A stretch of DNA of 35,929 nucleotides from Bacteroidota bacterium (GCA_018669475.1 JABHCC010000054.1:1-35929); one strand, 5' to 3'; counted from the stretch's first letter, positions 1-7,707 are shown. The notes: generated from the letters alone by a model not told the origin. Translations and numbers: made by a program.

Positions 1-87
1 AAAAAGTCCAAAGAACATCTGACTAAAAAACTGGAAAAACTTAAAAAGTCCATAGAAAAGACAGAATTGCAACTAGCTTATTTGTAA
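1..87 (+). CDS. C-terminal tail of an unidentified lysine-rich protein (partial, 5' end outside window)
   Basis: Reading frame 1 is open from the first base to a TAA at 85-87 and gives 28 residues. These are rich in Lys, Glu and Leu with heptad-like spacing (KLEKLKKSIEK), so the end of the protein is probably a coiled coil or an amphipathic helix. The sequence is too short to assign a family. The frame is believable because it ends just before a gene-free gap with a small hairpin and is convergent with phoH. It could be spurious, since short AT-rich frames often stay open by chance. Confidence 0.45.
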   Translation, partial: KKSKEHLTKKLEKLKKSIEKTELQLAYL

Positions 88-129
88 ATGATTGTGGATT
101 CTGTTATATGATAGTTATCAGTTTATCGA

Positions 130-147
130 TCCCTGCTTTTGCAGGGA
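130..147. terminator. Small hairpin between convergent genes, possible weak terminator
   Basis: TCCCTGC (130-136) and GCAGGGA (141-147) form a perfect 7-bp stem with a TTTT loop. It lies between the end of the plus-strand partial gene and the end of phoH on the minus strand. Neither side has a strong T run, so termination activity is a guess. Confidence 0.3.
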
Positions 148-170
148 CAAGGTTTTACATTTGGATGTCT

Positions 171-1118
171 TTACTTGTCGTAAGCTTTTACTATTTTTCG
201 TACTAGTTTATGTCGGATTATATCATTATGGTCGAAATCTATCATTGCTATACCACTGATACCCTGTAAAATTTCACGAGCATGTATCAATCCTGATGTT
301 ACTGATTTTGGTAAATCAACCTGGGTAATATCTCCGGTAACAATAAATTTTGCATGTTCTCCCATCCTTGTGAGAAACATTTTAAGCTGATTGACTGTAG
401 CATTCTGAGCTTCGTCAAGAATTACAAAACAATTTTCCAGTGTTCGTCCGCGCATAAAAGCCAGCGGAGCAATCTGAATAATGTTTTCTTCCATTAATTC
501 ATCCAGTTTTCGTCCGGGCATCATATCGAGCAAAGCATCATATAAAGGCTGAAGATACGGGTCCAGTTTTTCTTTCAGATCTCCTGGGAGGAAACCAAGT
601 TGCTCACCTGATTCTACTGCTGGCCGACTCAGGATAATTCGTTTGACTTCACGATTTTTCAATGCTCTCACTGCAAGTGCAACTGCAATATATGTTTTTC
701 CTGATCCGGCAGGACCAGTCGCAATTAAAAGGTCATGTTTGCGATATTGACTTAGTAATTCTTTTTGATGCGGTGTGCGAGCACGTATTGCTTTACCATT
801 TTGGCCGAAAACAAGTACCTCTTTCATTTCTGAAACAGTAGTGTTTTTATCACCATTCACACTGACTTGAACAAAAAGAATCTCCTCCAACTGGTCTGCG
901 GTCAGACTGTTATATTGCTCAATGTGATCAAAAATATCTTTAATTTTGATCTCAAGTCTCTGTATATCATTCTGTGTGCCTATGAGCTTAAGTTCATCCC
1001 CCCTTGCTATAATCTTTAACTTTGGGAAATGGCGCTGAAGGATGTTAAGCAGCAAATTATTCGGGCCATACAGCACTAATGGATCGATTGCCTTTAAATA
1101 TATAATCTTTTCTGTCAT
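171..1118 (-). CDS. phoH: PhoH family P-loop ATPase
   Basis: This is a PhoH-like ATPase of 315 residues, a cytoplasmic P-loop protein of the superfamily 1 helicase type linked in other bacteria to RNA metabolism and phosphate stress. The Walker A motif GPAGSGKT is at about residues 135-142 and Walker B (VILDEAQNA) has its DE at about 235-236. A basic RNA-binding-like N-terminal region precedes them. The frame stays open upstream to 1196, but MTEKIIYL at 1118 is the better start: a TATTTTTG -7-like element at 1184-1191 would place the transcript start inside the longer frame. The gene is divergent from the SAM-hydrolase-like gene. The family is certain; the cellular role is known only by analogy. 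Confidence 0.93.
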   Translation of the reverse strand: MTEKIIYLKAIDPLVLYGPNNLLLNILQRHFPKLKIIARGDELKLIGTQNDIQRLEIKIKDIFDHIEQYNSLTADQLEEILFVQVSVNGDKNTTVSEMKEVLVFGQNGKAIRARTPHQKELLSQYRKHDLLIATGPAGSGKTYIAVALAVRALKNREVKRIILSRPAVESGEQLGFLPGDLKEKLDPYLQPLYDALLDMMPGRKLDELMEENIIQIAPLAFMRGRTLENCFVILDEAQNATVNQLKMFLTRMGEHAKFIVTGDITQVDLPKSVTSGLIHAREILQGISGIAMIDFDHNDIIRHKLVRKIVKAYDK

Positions 1119-1183
1119 TAATAATGGGTCAGAATCGTTAATTTTGGCCGGAAATTTAGTAGAGCCCCCGACTAGTCTGAGAG

Positions 1184-1191
1184 CAAAAATA
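1184..1191 (-). promoter_or_regulatory. Candidate -7 element (TATTTTTG) for phoH
   Basis: Read on the minus strand this is TATTTTTG, matching the Bacteroidota -7 consensus TAnnTTTG, 65 bases before the chosen phoH ATG. I found no TTG -33 element at the usual 19-21 base spacing, so this is only half a promoter by sequence. Confidence 0.4.
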
Positions 1192-1229
1192 AACAAACTT
1201 GACGAAAGATACGGGCTGAATGAAAGCTA

Positions 1230-2048
1230 ATGATCATTATAACATTAACCACCGATTGGAACCGGCACGATTATTATGCTGGTATGATAAAAGGGCGGAT
1301 TCTCAGTTTATTACCTGAGGCTTCAGTACAAGAGGTGACTCATGATATTGATCCCTTTCATTCCCTCGAAGGAGCCTTCGTTCTGAGGCAGATTATTGAG
1401 GAATTTCCGGTAGGAAGTATTCATCTTTTTATGGTGAACCAGGGTAACCTGCCGGATGTATTTCCCCTGATTATCAAAAGAAAGGGTAGCTACATTATTG
1501 CTTGGGAGGACTCTGTTCTGGGATTGGTAATGGATGATGAGCCGGAATATTGTTTGAGAATTACTCCCGGGGTTTTTAGTGGGATCAAGCAAAAGCTGGG
1601 CCTTAAAAACTCTTCAGTTGCGCCTAGTTTTCCTGAGCTGGGACTCTTTCCTGTTTTATCTTTGTTTATTGATAAAGAACTGGATTTAATGGAGTTTGGA
1701 CCGAATGAGCCGGAGCGTATTAGTTCTTCACCATGGTTGCCGGTGATTCAGGAACAAAACCTTACCGGGCGTGTTATATACATTGACTCATACGGAAATG
1801 CAATCAGCAACATTACTAAGGAGCTTTTTGAGAAAATCCGGCAGGGGCGTAAGTATGAAATTATACTGGTGAGTAACCATTATCGGATTGACAAAATAAA
1901 TACTGGATACCTTGAAACAGAGCCTGGTGAGATTATGGCACTCTTTAATGTATTGAACTTTTTAGAGCTTGGAATGGTACATGGCAGCATATCAGAAATG
2001 TTGGGATTGGAAGCAGGTTCAACTATCAAAGTGAAATTTAATGACTGA
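1230..2048 (+). CDS. SAM hydrolase / SAM:hydroxide adenosyltransferase family protein (DUF62), altered active site
   Basis: The 272-residue protein has the whole-length pattern of the DUF62 family, which splits S-adenosylmethionine to adenosine and methionine with water. The family-typical TLTTDW opening is at 5-10, the THDI/DPF segment at 37-43, and the ribose/adenine-side motif IDSYGNAISNI at 185-195. The C-terminal domain ends with LGLEAGSTI. The usual VDPGVG...R segment, which supplies Asp and Arg of the Asp-Arg-His triad, reads VNQGNLPDVFP (69-79), and the usual PDNG reads WEDS (92-95). Catalysis by the standard mechanism is therefore doubtful. The stop overlaps the mazG start by 8 bases, so the two are probably co-translated. 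Confidence 0.85.
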   Translation: MIIITLTTDWNRHDYYAGMIKGRILSLLPEASVQEVTHDIDPFHSLEGAFVLRQIIEEFPVGSIHLFMVNQGNLPDVFPLIIKRKGSYIIAWEDSVLGLVMDDEPEYCLRITPGVFSGIKQKLGLKNSSVAPSFPELGLFPVLSLFIDKELDLMEFGPNEPERISSSPWLPVIQEQNLTGRVIYIDSYGNAISNITKELFEKIRQGRKYEIILVSNHYRIDKINTGYLETEPGEIMALFNVLNFLELGMVHGSISEMLGLEAGSTIKVKFND

Positions 2049-2832
2049 ATTACTACGAGAAAAGACACTGGCTGAATTTGGCCGTCTATTGGAGATTATG
2101 GATGAATTGCGGACAAAGTGTCCATGGGATAAAGAGCAAACATGGGAAAGTCTTCGTACTCTGACTATTGAGGAAACGTATGAACTGGCTGATGCTATTG
2201 TGTCTCAAAACGCTGACGGTATACGAGAGGAGCTTGGCGATTTAATGTTGCATATTGTATTTTATGCCAAAATTGGGGATGAACAAAAGGCCTTTACACT
2301 ACTTGAGGTGCTGGAGAAGATAAATCACAAACTGAAGTTCAGGCATCCTCATATTTTTGGGGATGTGAAAGTTACTGATGCAAGGGAGGTTGAGCATAAT
2401 TGGGAAAAACTTAAGCTGAAGGAAGGTAAAAAGAAAACTGTATTAGGAGGTATACCTGATAGTTTACCAGCCCTTATCAAAGCTTACCGAATTCAGGATA
2501 AGGCACGGGGTATTGGTTTTGACTGGGACCATAAAGAGCAAGTGTGGGATAAGGTAAAAGAAGAGCTTGCTGAATTAGAGGATGAAATGATGCAACAAGA
2601 GAATCAGGCTGCAATAGAGGCTGAATTTGGCGATGTGTTTTTTTCACTAATCAATGCCGCACGTTTATATGGAATCAATCCTGAGAATGCTCTGGAAAAA
2701 ACTAATCTAAAGTTTATCTCCCGTTTCAATTACCTGGAAGAGAAAACATTACAGCAGGGTATGAATCTCAGGGAAATGACAGTTGAAGAAATGGATGTGT
2801 ATTGGAACGAGGCCAAAGACCTCAATACATAA
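2041..2832 (+). CDS. mazG: Nucleoside triphosphate pyrophosphohydrolase MazG
   Basis: The 263 residues match the length of E. coli MazG. There are two MazG folds in tandem. The first carries CPWDKEQTWESL (28-39) and the metal-binding EExxE helix in TIEETYELADA, followed by EELGDLMLHIVF. The second carries KEELAELEDE followed by AEFGDVFFSLINAAR. The enzyme converts (d)NTPs to the monophosphates plus PPi in the cytoplasm, a nucleotide-pool cleaning and stringent-response-related role. It overlaps the upstream SAM-hydrolase-like gene by 8 bases, suggesting translational coupling. It ends 9 bases before the convergent DUF5606 gene, with no visible terminator between them. Confidence 0.96.
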   Translation: MTELLREKTLAEFGRLLEIMDELRTKCPWDKEQTWESLRTLTIEETYELADAIVSQNADGIREELGDLMLHIVFYAKIGDEQKAFTLLEVLEKINHKLKFRHPHIFGDVKVTDAREVEHNWEKLKLKEGKKKTVLGGIPDSLPALIKAYRIQDKARGIGFDWDHKEQVWDKVKEELAELEDEMMQQENQAAIEAEFGDVFFSLINAARLYGINPENALEKTNLKFISRFNYLEEKTLQQGMNLREMTVEEMDVYWNEAKDLNT

Positions 2833-2841
2833 TTGTTTTTC

Positions 2842-3348
2842 CTATTTATCAGAAGGTTCATCCGCCTCTTCTTCAGCCGCTTTCTCCTCTGGACTTTCAA
2901 CTGATTTCTCATCAGACTTCTCATCTGATTCTTCTTCAGATTTCTCTTCAGATTCCTCTTCAGGCAGTTCAATTAGTCCCAATTCGCTTAATTCATTGTA
3001 CCAGAGAACTGCCTTTTTAATGTCGGAGACGTACACCCGCTCACGGTCATATTCAGGAATTATATCACCAAAGAAAGTTTTTAATTCCTCACCCGACATT
3101 TTTTTGGGATTCTCGACTTTCTTACCATCCAGGTGTTCAAAGAGCCTGATGAATACATCTTTCAGAGGGAGGTCTTCTCCATCAGTAAATAAAGCAATGT
3201 CTTCCAGTCCACTGATACGGTGACTTGCGTATGCCGGCATGCGTTTCCCTGTTTGAAGGTTCTCTACAATTACGGCATTCTTACCCTGTGATATCATCTT
3301 GAACAGACCAGGTTGACCAGATATGGTTAAATATTCTTTTAAATCCAT
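2842..3348 (-). CDS. DUF5606 family protein with acidic low-complexity tail
   Basis: This 168-residue cytoplasmic protein belongs to a small family found in Bacteroidota and opens with MDLKEYLTISGQPGLFKMIS. The first 130 residues are the conserved domain, with a strand-rich N-terminal half (VIVENLQTGKRMPAY) and a helical second half. The last 35-40 residues are almost only Glu, Ser, Lys and Asp in short repeated units (EEKSEEES, DEKSDEKS), encoded by repetitive DNA at about 2905-2965. No enzymatic motif is visible and the function is unknown. The next gene upstream ends 32 bases before its start, and a TATATTTG element lies in that gap. Confidence 0.85.
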   Translation of the reverse strand: MDLKEYLTISGQPGLFKMISQGKNAVIVENLQTGKRMPAYASHRISGLEDIALFTDGEDLPLKDVFIRLFEHLDGKKVENPKKMSGEELKTFFGDIIPEYDRERVYVSDIKKAVLWYNELSELGLIELPEEESEEKSEEESDEKSDEKSVESPEEKAAEEEADEPSDK

Positions 3349-3367
3349 TGTACTATTAAACTTGAGG

Positions 3368-3375
3368 CAAATATA
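3368..3375 (-). promoter_or_regulatory. Candidate -7 element (TATATTTG) for the DUF5606 gene
   Basis: The minus strand reads TATATTTG, a full TAnnTTTG match, 19 bases before the ATG. No TTG is present at the expected distance upstream, so an independent promoter is possible but unproven. Confidence 0.35.
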
Positions 3376-3380
3376 ATTAT

Positions 3381-4112
3381 TTATGCAATTCCACGGGCCT
3401 TTTTAATTTTCTCATAGGCCTCAGTCAATTTCTGAAATTTTTCTTTTGCTTTCTTTTTGATATCATCACCAAGATAAGCAACCTTATCAGGGTGATGTTT
3501 TATCGCCATTTTCCGATAAGCTTTTTTCAACTCATCTTCAGTCGAATTCTCATTCACCTCAAGAATGGCATATGCAGAATCCAGATTATCATAGAATGTA
3601 GCCTTAACAGAATTGTAATCTGATGAACTGATATCCATATAGTATGAAATCCTTTCAATAAGCTTTAATTCACTTTCACTTACATGGCCATCTGCTTTTG
3701 AGATACCAAAAACAAAGTGAAGTAATTGCAACTTGCTGCTATAATCCATATGTCTGCCTATCTGCCGGCTGATGGATTCAACTGGGATGTCTTGCTTCAA
3801 AACTTCTTTGAGAAGCTGAGTGGCCTGTTGTGCTGCAGCCGGTCCAAAGCTTCGCTGGAAATTAGCCTTAACATAGTCAAGTTCTGAGCGGAGTATTTTA
3901 CCATCTGCCTTCATAACAGCTGCCACCAGAACGACTAAACTATTTAAAAAATCTCCTTGCGTCGTTGGTCCTGCCTTCCGTTGGCCATCAGCACCAACTA
4001 CACTGCTTCCTCCGTCAAGCATAGAACCTAAGGCGAATCCAAGAAGTCCACCCAGGGGACCTAGAAAGGCCCAACCCAGGCCTCCACCTATCCATTTACC
4101 AAATTTTGCCAT
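3381..4112 (-). CDS. DjlA/TerB-like J-domain co-chaperone
   Basis: The protein has 243 residues in three parts. A glycine-rich hydrophobic N-terminus (about 6-34, GGGLGWAFLGPLGGLLGFALG) resembles the membrane-inserting segment of DjlA. A central helical TerB-like domain (about 50-170) contains MKADGKILRSELDYVK and SKADGHVSESELKLIE. A C-terminal J domain (about 178-240) carries the DnaK-stimulating HPD in KHHPDK. This is the layout of DjlA, a membrane-anchored DnaK co-chaperone, though without a classical single membrane span. It follows coaE by 31 bases and may be the last gene of that transcription unit or start its own. Confidence 0.87.
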   Translation of the reverse strand: MAKFGKWIGGGLGWAFLGPLGGLLGFALGSMLDGGSSVVGADGQRKAGPTTQGDFLNSLVVLVAAVMKADGKILRSELDYVKANFQRSFGPAAAQQATQLLKEVLKQDIPVESISRQIGRHMDYSSKLQLLHFVFGISKADGHVSESELKLIERISYYMDISSSDYNSVKATFYDNLDSAYAILEVNENSTEDELKKAYRKMAIKHHPDKVAYLGDDIKKKAKEKFQKLTEAYEKIKKARGIA

Positions 4113-4143
4113 ATCTTCTTTGTTTTATTATTGGCTCCGATAC

Positions 4144-4728
4144 TCAAACTGCTACAAGCACTTTATCATATATTTCTAATACTACCGGAAGTAATAATTC
4201 TGTTTCATTATTATTAATTATAAAATCTGCAAGGCCTTTCTTCTTTTCATCTGACCACTGATTTTTCATTCTGCGCTGAACTTCAGATTTGCTTAGCCTA
4301 TCTCTTTCAAGCACTCTTTTAAGACGTAATTTCTGTGGAGCTACAACTAAAATATTGTAGTCGAGGCTCCTGTAATTTCCTGTTTCAAAAAGGATAGCAG
4401 CTTCTTTGATTACTAATGATTTACCTGACAGACTGTCTGCCCAGTATAGGAATTTTTTTTCTACTGCCGGATGAATCACCTTGTTCAATGATTCAAGTTT
4501 TTCAGGATTATTGAAGATAATTTTTGCCACCAGATTTCGGTCTAATCCATATGATTGGTATACTCCGGAACCTAATATTGAGCATACCTCATGTTTTACC
4601 TCCGGCTGATCGTACAGACTTTTAGCTACTTGATCAGCATTAAATACGGGTATTCCTAATTCAATAAAGATATTAGCAATATGAGTTTTCCCGCTTCCGA
4701 TACCTCCGGTGAGACCAATTTTAATCAT
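4144..4728 (-). CDS. coaE: Dephospho-CoA kinase
   Basis: CoaE phosphorylates the 3'-hydroxyl of dephospho-CoA, the last step of coenzyme A synthesis. The 194-residue length is standard. The P-loop GGIGSGKT is at 8-15, followed by the family segment FNADQVAKSLYD, HPAVEKKFLYW, and a lid-type region RLKRVLERDRLSKSEVQRRMKNQW. The start overlaps the ybbR-like stop by four bases (ATGA arrangement), so the two are translationally coupled. Its place at the end of nusB-DUF1573-yajC-ybbR-coaE is the usual order for this phylum, as I recall it. Confidence 0.96.
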   Translation of the reverse strand: MIKIGLTGGIGSGKTHIANIFIELGIPVFNADQVAKSLYDQPEVKHEVCSILGSGVYQSYGLDRNLVAKIIFNNPEKLESLNKVIHPAVEKKFLYWADSLSGKSLVIKEAAILFETGNYRSLDYNILVVAPQKLRLKRVLERDRLSKSEVQRRMKNQWSDEKKKGLADFIINNNETELLLPVVLEIYDKVLVAV

Positions 4729-5738
4729 TTCTGTTCGAGCAAATAATCTACCAATTCTGGTTCAATTCGAAGGTTTTCTATCAAACTTGGTGCCATCAGA
4801 ACCTTTGGTTTTATTTTTAAAATATTTCCAGCTTCAATATCAAAATAATCAACAACGATTTTGAATCCCTCTGGTTGGATATTGTCGAAAGCAGAAATAA
4901 CCACCCTGAATATAGCTTCAACAGATGCGGGGAAAGTTTTTAAGTTTAATGAATCTGGCAGGTTAATTGGATCGACAGGAATGGTAAGTTTTTTTTCTGT
5001 GAACTGCTCCACAGGAATGTCTACAATTACTTTCGTTGTTTCTATCCTGAGCTGATCATTGGGTATCTCAAGATTAAGATTTCGTGTGAGTGAATGATTA
5101 AGTTTTCGAAATCGCAGTGATGATGTGTATATACCTGACAATGTATCCAGCATAACAGAAGGGCCAATAACTACTACAGAATCGGGGCTGATCTCTATTT
5201 TGTCGCGTATCATAAACTGTTTTTCCAGTACAAAAGAAATATTAGAGATTACCGGGACTTTCCTTCTATCCGAACCGGATAAAAGAAAGTGCAAGCTATC
5301 GGGCAAAACCTCAATCACAGCTATATTATCTAGCTGGTTAGCAATCCTCGATTTTATTTGACTGGATGGGATACTGAGCTTAAAATTTTCCTGATTATTC
5401 TTTTTACCTCTTAGCAGCTGACTAAATTTTATTTCGACTGGATTTTTTGATATATCCCAGTTATGGCGCAACAAGGTGAGCCCAGCAGCTTCCACCTCAA
5501 GTTTCAATTTGGAAGGTAGCTCACTTACCACAACTTTATCTTCAGGAAGGTCGGTGAACAGAACCGGGTGCTCAATAGTTGTAGTGTAATCTTTTTCAAG
5601 GGCAGCAAGAAACCAAAGGAATGTAGCGATCCCAAAAAACACCAGAAATACAAGCAGAGGCTTATCCAGCTTAATATTGTAGAGTTTTATTAACCACGTA
5701 CCTTTTGTGCCTTGATCTTTCTCTTTCTGTTCATTCAT
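4725..5738 (-). CDS. YbbR-like domain protein (CdaR-like), membrane anchored
   Basis: The 337-residue protein has a short cytoplasmic N-terminus, one membrane segment at about 28-46 (LLVFLVFFGIATFLWFLAAL) and a long extracytoplasmic region of beta-rich repeats. Segments such as LPEDKVVVSELPSKLKLEVEA and DSVVVIGPSVMLDTLSGIYT are typical of YbbR domains. In Firmicutes the related CdaR regulates a c-di-AMP cyclase; no cyclase gene is next to this copy, so that role should not be assumed here. An intrinsic terminator lies directly upstream, so the gene needs read-through from yajC or its own promoter. It overlaps coaE by four bases. Confidence 0.85.
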   Translation of the reverse strand: MNEQKEKDQGTKGTWLIKLYNIKLDKPLLVFLVFFGIATFLWFLAALEKDYTTTIEHPVLFTDLPEDKVVVSELPSKLKLEVEAAGLTLLRHNWDISKNPVEIKFSQLLRGKKNNQENFKLSIPSSQIKSRIANQLDNIAVIEVLPDSLHFLLSGSDRRKVPVISNISFVLEKQFMIRDKIEISPDSVVVIGPSVMLDTLSGIYTSSLRFRKLNHSLTRNLNLEIPNDQLRIETTKVIVDIPVEQFTEKKLTIPVDPINLPDSLNLKTFPASVEAIFRVVISAFDNIQPEGFKIVVDYFDIEAGNILKIKPKVLMAPSLIENLRIEPELVDYLLEQK

Positions 5739-5743
5739 GAGAT

Positions 5744-5773
5744 AAAAAAAACGGCTCCCTAAGGAACCGTTTT
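5744..5773 (-). terminator. Intrinsic terminator after yajC, before ybbR
   Basis: On the minus strand, AAAACGG-TTCC (5773-5763) pairs with GGAGCCGTTTT (5758-5748) around a 4-base loop with one internal mismatch. A run of T follows down to about 5744. It starts just behind the yajC stop and ends 6 bases before the ybbR-like ATG. Confidence 0.75.
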
Positions 5774-5774
5774 G

Positions 5775-6110
5775 TTATTTTTTATTTTGTTGTTGTGTCT
5801 CAGCTGCATCCTGTGCATTACGCACAATGGAGCCTTTGTCTACTTTAACTCTGATATCAGGACTAATCTCAACCAATACTGTGGTGTCTTTAATCTCTGA
5901 AATTTTACCATAAATTCCACCCGAAGTGATTACTTTATCGCCTTTCGCCAAGGCTGAACGGTATTGTTTTAACTCTTTTTGTTTTTTCATTTGAGGGCGA
6001 ATCATAAAGAAGTAGAAGATCAATATGATAGCACCAAAGAAAATTAGAGACGACATTGGGTTTCCCCCGGCAGCTGGACTTGCAGCTTGCAATAGAATGA
6101 TTGCTGGCAT
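5775..6110 (-). CDS. yajC: Preprotein translocase subunit YajC
   Basis: YajC is a small inner-membrane partner of the SecDF-YajC complex, which assists protein export through SecYEG. The 111 residues show the typical order: a short outer N-terminus, one membrane helix at about 20-40 (SSLIFFGAIILIFYFFMIRPQ) ending in the diagnostic MIRPQMKKQKE, then the cytoplasmic beta domain with LAKGDKVITSGGIYGKI. It lies 28 bases after the DUF1573 lipoprotein gene. A strong terminator follows it, so its mRNA level can be set separately from the ybbR-coaE part. Confidence 0.96.
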   Translation of the reverse strand: MPAIILLQAASPAAGGNPMSSLIFFGAIILIFYFFMIRPQMKKQKELKQYRSALAKGDKVITSGGIYGKISEIKDTTVLVEISPDIRVKVDKGSIVRNAQDAAETQQQNKK

Positions 6111-6138
6111 AATATTTCCTTTTGTTACTTATTAATAA

Positions 6139-6618
6139 TTATTTTTCAGGTGAAAATACTTCAGCCGTAATAGTAAGTTCAATTGTATTAGGCTGAGCAT
6201 TAGTGAGTACTTTAATTCCTTTGTGGTTAGGCCCTGGTCGATTGGTAGAGTTAAAAACAACCTCAATACTTCCGCTTTCACCGGCCTTAATAGGTTTTTT
6301 GCTGAATCTTGGAGTTGTACAACCACAGGTTGCTGATACAGATGAAATAACCAGATCACTCCCTCCGATGTTTTTATATTTAAAAGTGTGTGATACTTTT
6401 TCACCATCCATAATCAAACCAAAATCATGTTTTTCTGTTTCAAATTCCATAACAGGTAAACTACTTTTGGTTTTTTCTCCAGATGCTGTTATAGGGTTGG
6501 TTACCAGATCAGGTGATACTCCTTGGTCAGTATTATCCGTTTTTTTACTGCTATTGCAACTAAGCATAAGCCCAAGAAAAAAGACAGGGATCAGGAGTTT
6601 TGCTATCAGGTTACGCAT
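6139..6618 (-). CDS. DUF1573 domain lipoprotein
   Basis: The protein has 159 residues. A lipoprotein-type signal (LLIPVFFLGLMLSC, Cys at about 21) is followed by a Ser/Thr/Asp-rich linker. The rest is one DUF1573 immunoglobulin-like domain, recognised by the opening FETEKHDFG, the FKYKNIG strand and the hallmark SATCGCTTP. The family is abundant in Bacteroidota and is predicted to be a surface or periplasmic structural domain; the exact role is unknown. A complete consensus promoter lies 36 bases upstream of the ATG. yajC follows after 28 bases. Confidence 0.88.
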   Translation of the reverse strand: MRNLIAKLLIPVFFLGLMLSCNSSKKTDNTDQGVSPDLVTNPITASGEKTKSSLPVMEFETEKHDFGLIMDGEKVSHTFKYKNIGGSDLVISSVSATCGCTTPRFSKKPIKAGESGSIEVVFNSTNRPGPNHKGIKVLTNAQPNTIELTITAEVFSPEK

Positions 6619-6653
6619 AATTGTAATACTGTTTAATTTTTATAATTAGGGTA

Positions 6654-6683
6654 CAAAGTTAAAAACTCTGGATTCCCTGACAA
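6654..6683 (-). promoter_or_regulatory. Bacteroidota-type promoter for the DUF1573-yajC unit
   Basis: On the minus strand TTG (6683-6681) is followed after 19 bases by TAACTTTG (6661-6654), a full match to TAnnTTTG at the consensus spacing. It lies between the nusB stop and the DUF1573 start, so this unit can be transcribed independently of nusB. Confidence 0.65.
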
Positions 6684-6694
6684 GCTGATAATTG

Positions 6695-7639
6695 TTATAC
6701 CTCCCCAATCAGCCCTCTGCCGGTTTTTTGTATTTTGTTTTCAGCCTTTAATGTATGGAAGGCTTTGTCAAGAATACCATTAATAAACTGGCTGCTTTTT
6801 TCGGTGCTATAGTATTTTGAAATCTCAATAAATTCGTTGAAAGTAACCTTTGTTGGAATTGATGGAAACTCAATGGCTTCAGTAATAGCGATCTGCATAA
6901 TAAAGATATCCATCAAAGCTATGCGCTCGAATTCCCAATTATCTGCAAATCTTTTTATCAGATCCCGGTTTTCAGAAGATTTGTTGACTGATTTTTGAAA
7001 GAGTTCAAGTAAAAACTGACGATCATCATCATTTTTGAACTTTGGAAATACCTTAATCTTTCCTGATTCCTTGCAGCTTGCGACGGTTTTTTGGGCCATC
7101 AATCCTGCGAAGTCAAGGTCGTCATTCCAATAAATACTTTGTTCCTCAAGTATTTGTTGAAGCAGATCACTCTGAATAATAATATCGGTCAATAAGAAGC
7201 TGACAATGTCTTTATGCTGTCCAAAGTCAGCTTGTGGAGAATCCATATAATCTTTATAAGCTTCATGATTGATAAACTCATTATATAAATTCTTGATAAG
7301 CTCAGGATAATTCACCCAACTTATTCTTTTGGTTCCAATATACCTCTTCAGTTCCGGATTGTTCCGAAGTGTAGAGATGACCGGATTAGTAAGGAAACGA
7401 ACATTTGGGTTTGCTTCTTCTTCAGTTGGAAAGTATTTTGAACGTGCTATATCATTACGTGTTTCTGAATAATCAGTAATATCGAGTATAAGGAGGATGA
7501 GATAGTGATACAATTCGTAAGTTTTTTCGACAGAAAAAAGGAGCTCTTTTTTTGATTTTTCCAGGCTTGGATTGTCAGAAAGGTAGTAGGCATATAGAAC
7601 CTGCAGTGTTTTTATCCTTAGTAATCTTCTACTAATCAT
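6695..7639 (-). CDS. nusB: Transcription antitermination factor NusB
   Basis: NusB binds boxA RNA with NusE/S10 in rRNA antitermination. The protein has 314 residues, about twice the length of E. coli NusB, as is usual in Bacteroidota. The N-terminal part begins MISRRLLRIKTLQVLYAYY. The core NusB helices occupy the C-terminal half, with NWEFERIALMDIFIMQIAI (family R-x-x-x-x-D-x-x-I-x-x-x-A pattern) and IPTKVTFNEFIEISKYYST, then FINGILDK. A full consensus promoter lies 38 bases upstream. It heads the nusB-DUF1573-yajC-ybbR-coaE series. Confidence 0.95.
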   Translation of the reverse strand: MISRRLLRIKTLQVLYAYYLSDNPSLEKSKKELLFSVEKTYELYHYLILLILDITDYSETRNDIARSKYFPTEEEANPNVRFLTNPVISTLRNNPELKRYIGTKRISWVNYPELIKNLYNEFINHEAYKDYMDSPQADFGQHKDIVSFLLTDIIIQSDLLQQILEEQSIYWNDDLDFAGLMAQKTVASCKESGKIKVFPKFKNDDDRQFLLELFQKSVNKSSENRDLIKRFADNWEFERIALMDIFIMQIAITEAIEFPSIPTKVTFNEFIEISKYYSTEKSSQFINGILDKAFHTLKAENKIQKTGRGLIGEV

Positions 7640-7677
7640 GCTTTTAAAGAACTAATTCAAATGTTAATGAAGAGTCG

Positions 7678-7707
7678 CAAAGGTATATCTTTTTTGGTAA
7701 AACACAA
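7678..7707 (-). promoter_or_regulatory. Bacteroidota-type promoter for nusB
   Basis: On the minus strand TTG (7707-7705), a 19-base spacer and TACCTTTG (7685-7678) match the -33/-7 consensus. The -7 element is 38 bases before the nusB ATG. Confidence 0.65.

Noticed and set aside
1119-1196. Longer N-terminus for PhoH beginning at 1196
   Set aside because: The -7-like element at 1184-1191 lies inside it and the added residues have no family character.
2730-3223. Open frames on both strands over the mazG/DUF5606 junction
   Set aside because: They are low-complexity shadows (Ser-rich or Lys/Arg-rich) of the repetitive acidic tail of the DUF5606 gene.
4725-5738. c-di-AMP cyclase regulator CdaR in the strict sense
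   Set aside because: YbbR domains are present, but no diadenylate cyclase gene is adjacent, so only a YbbR-like call is supported.
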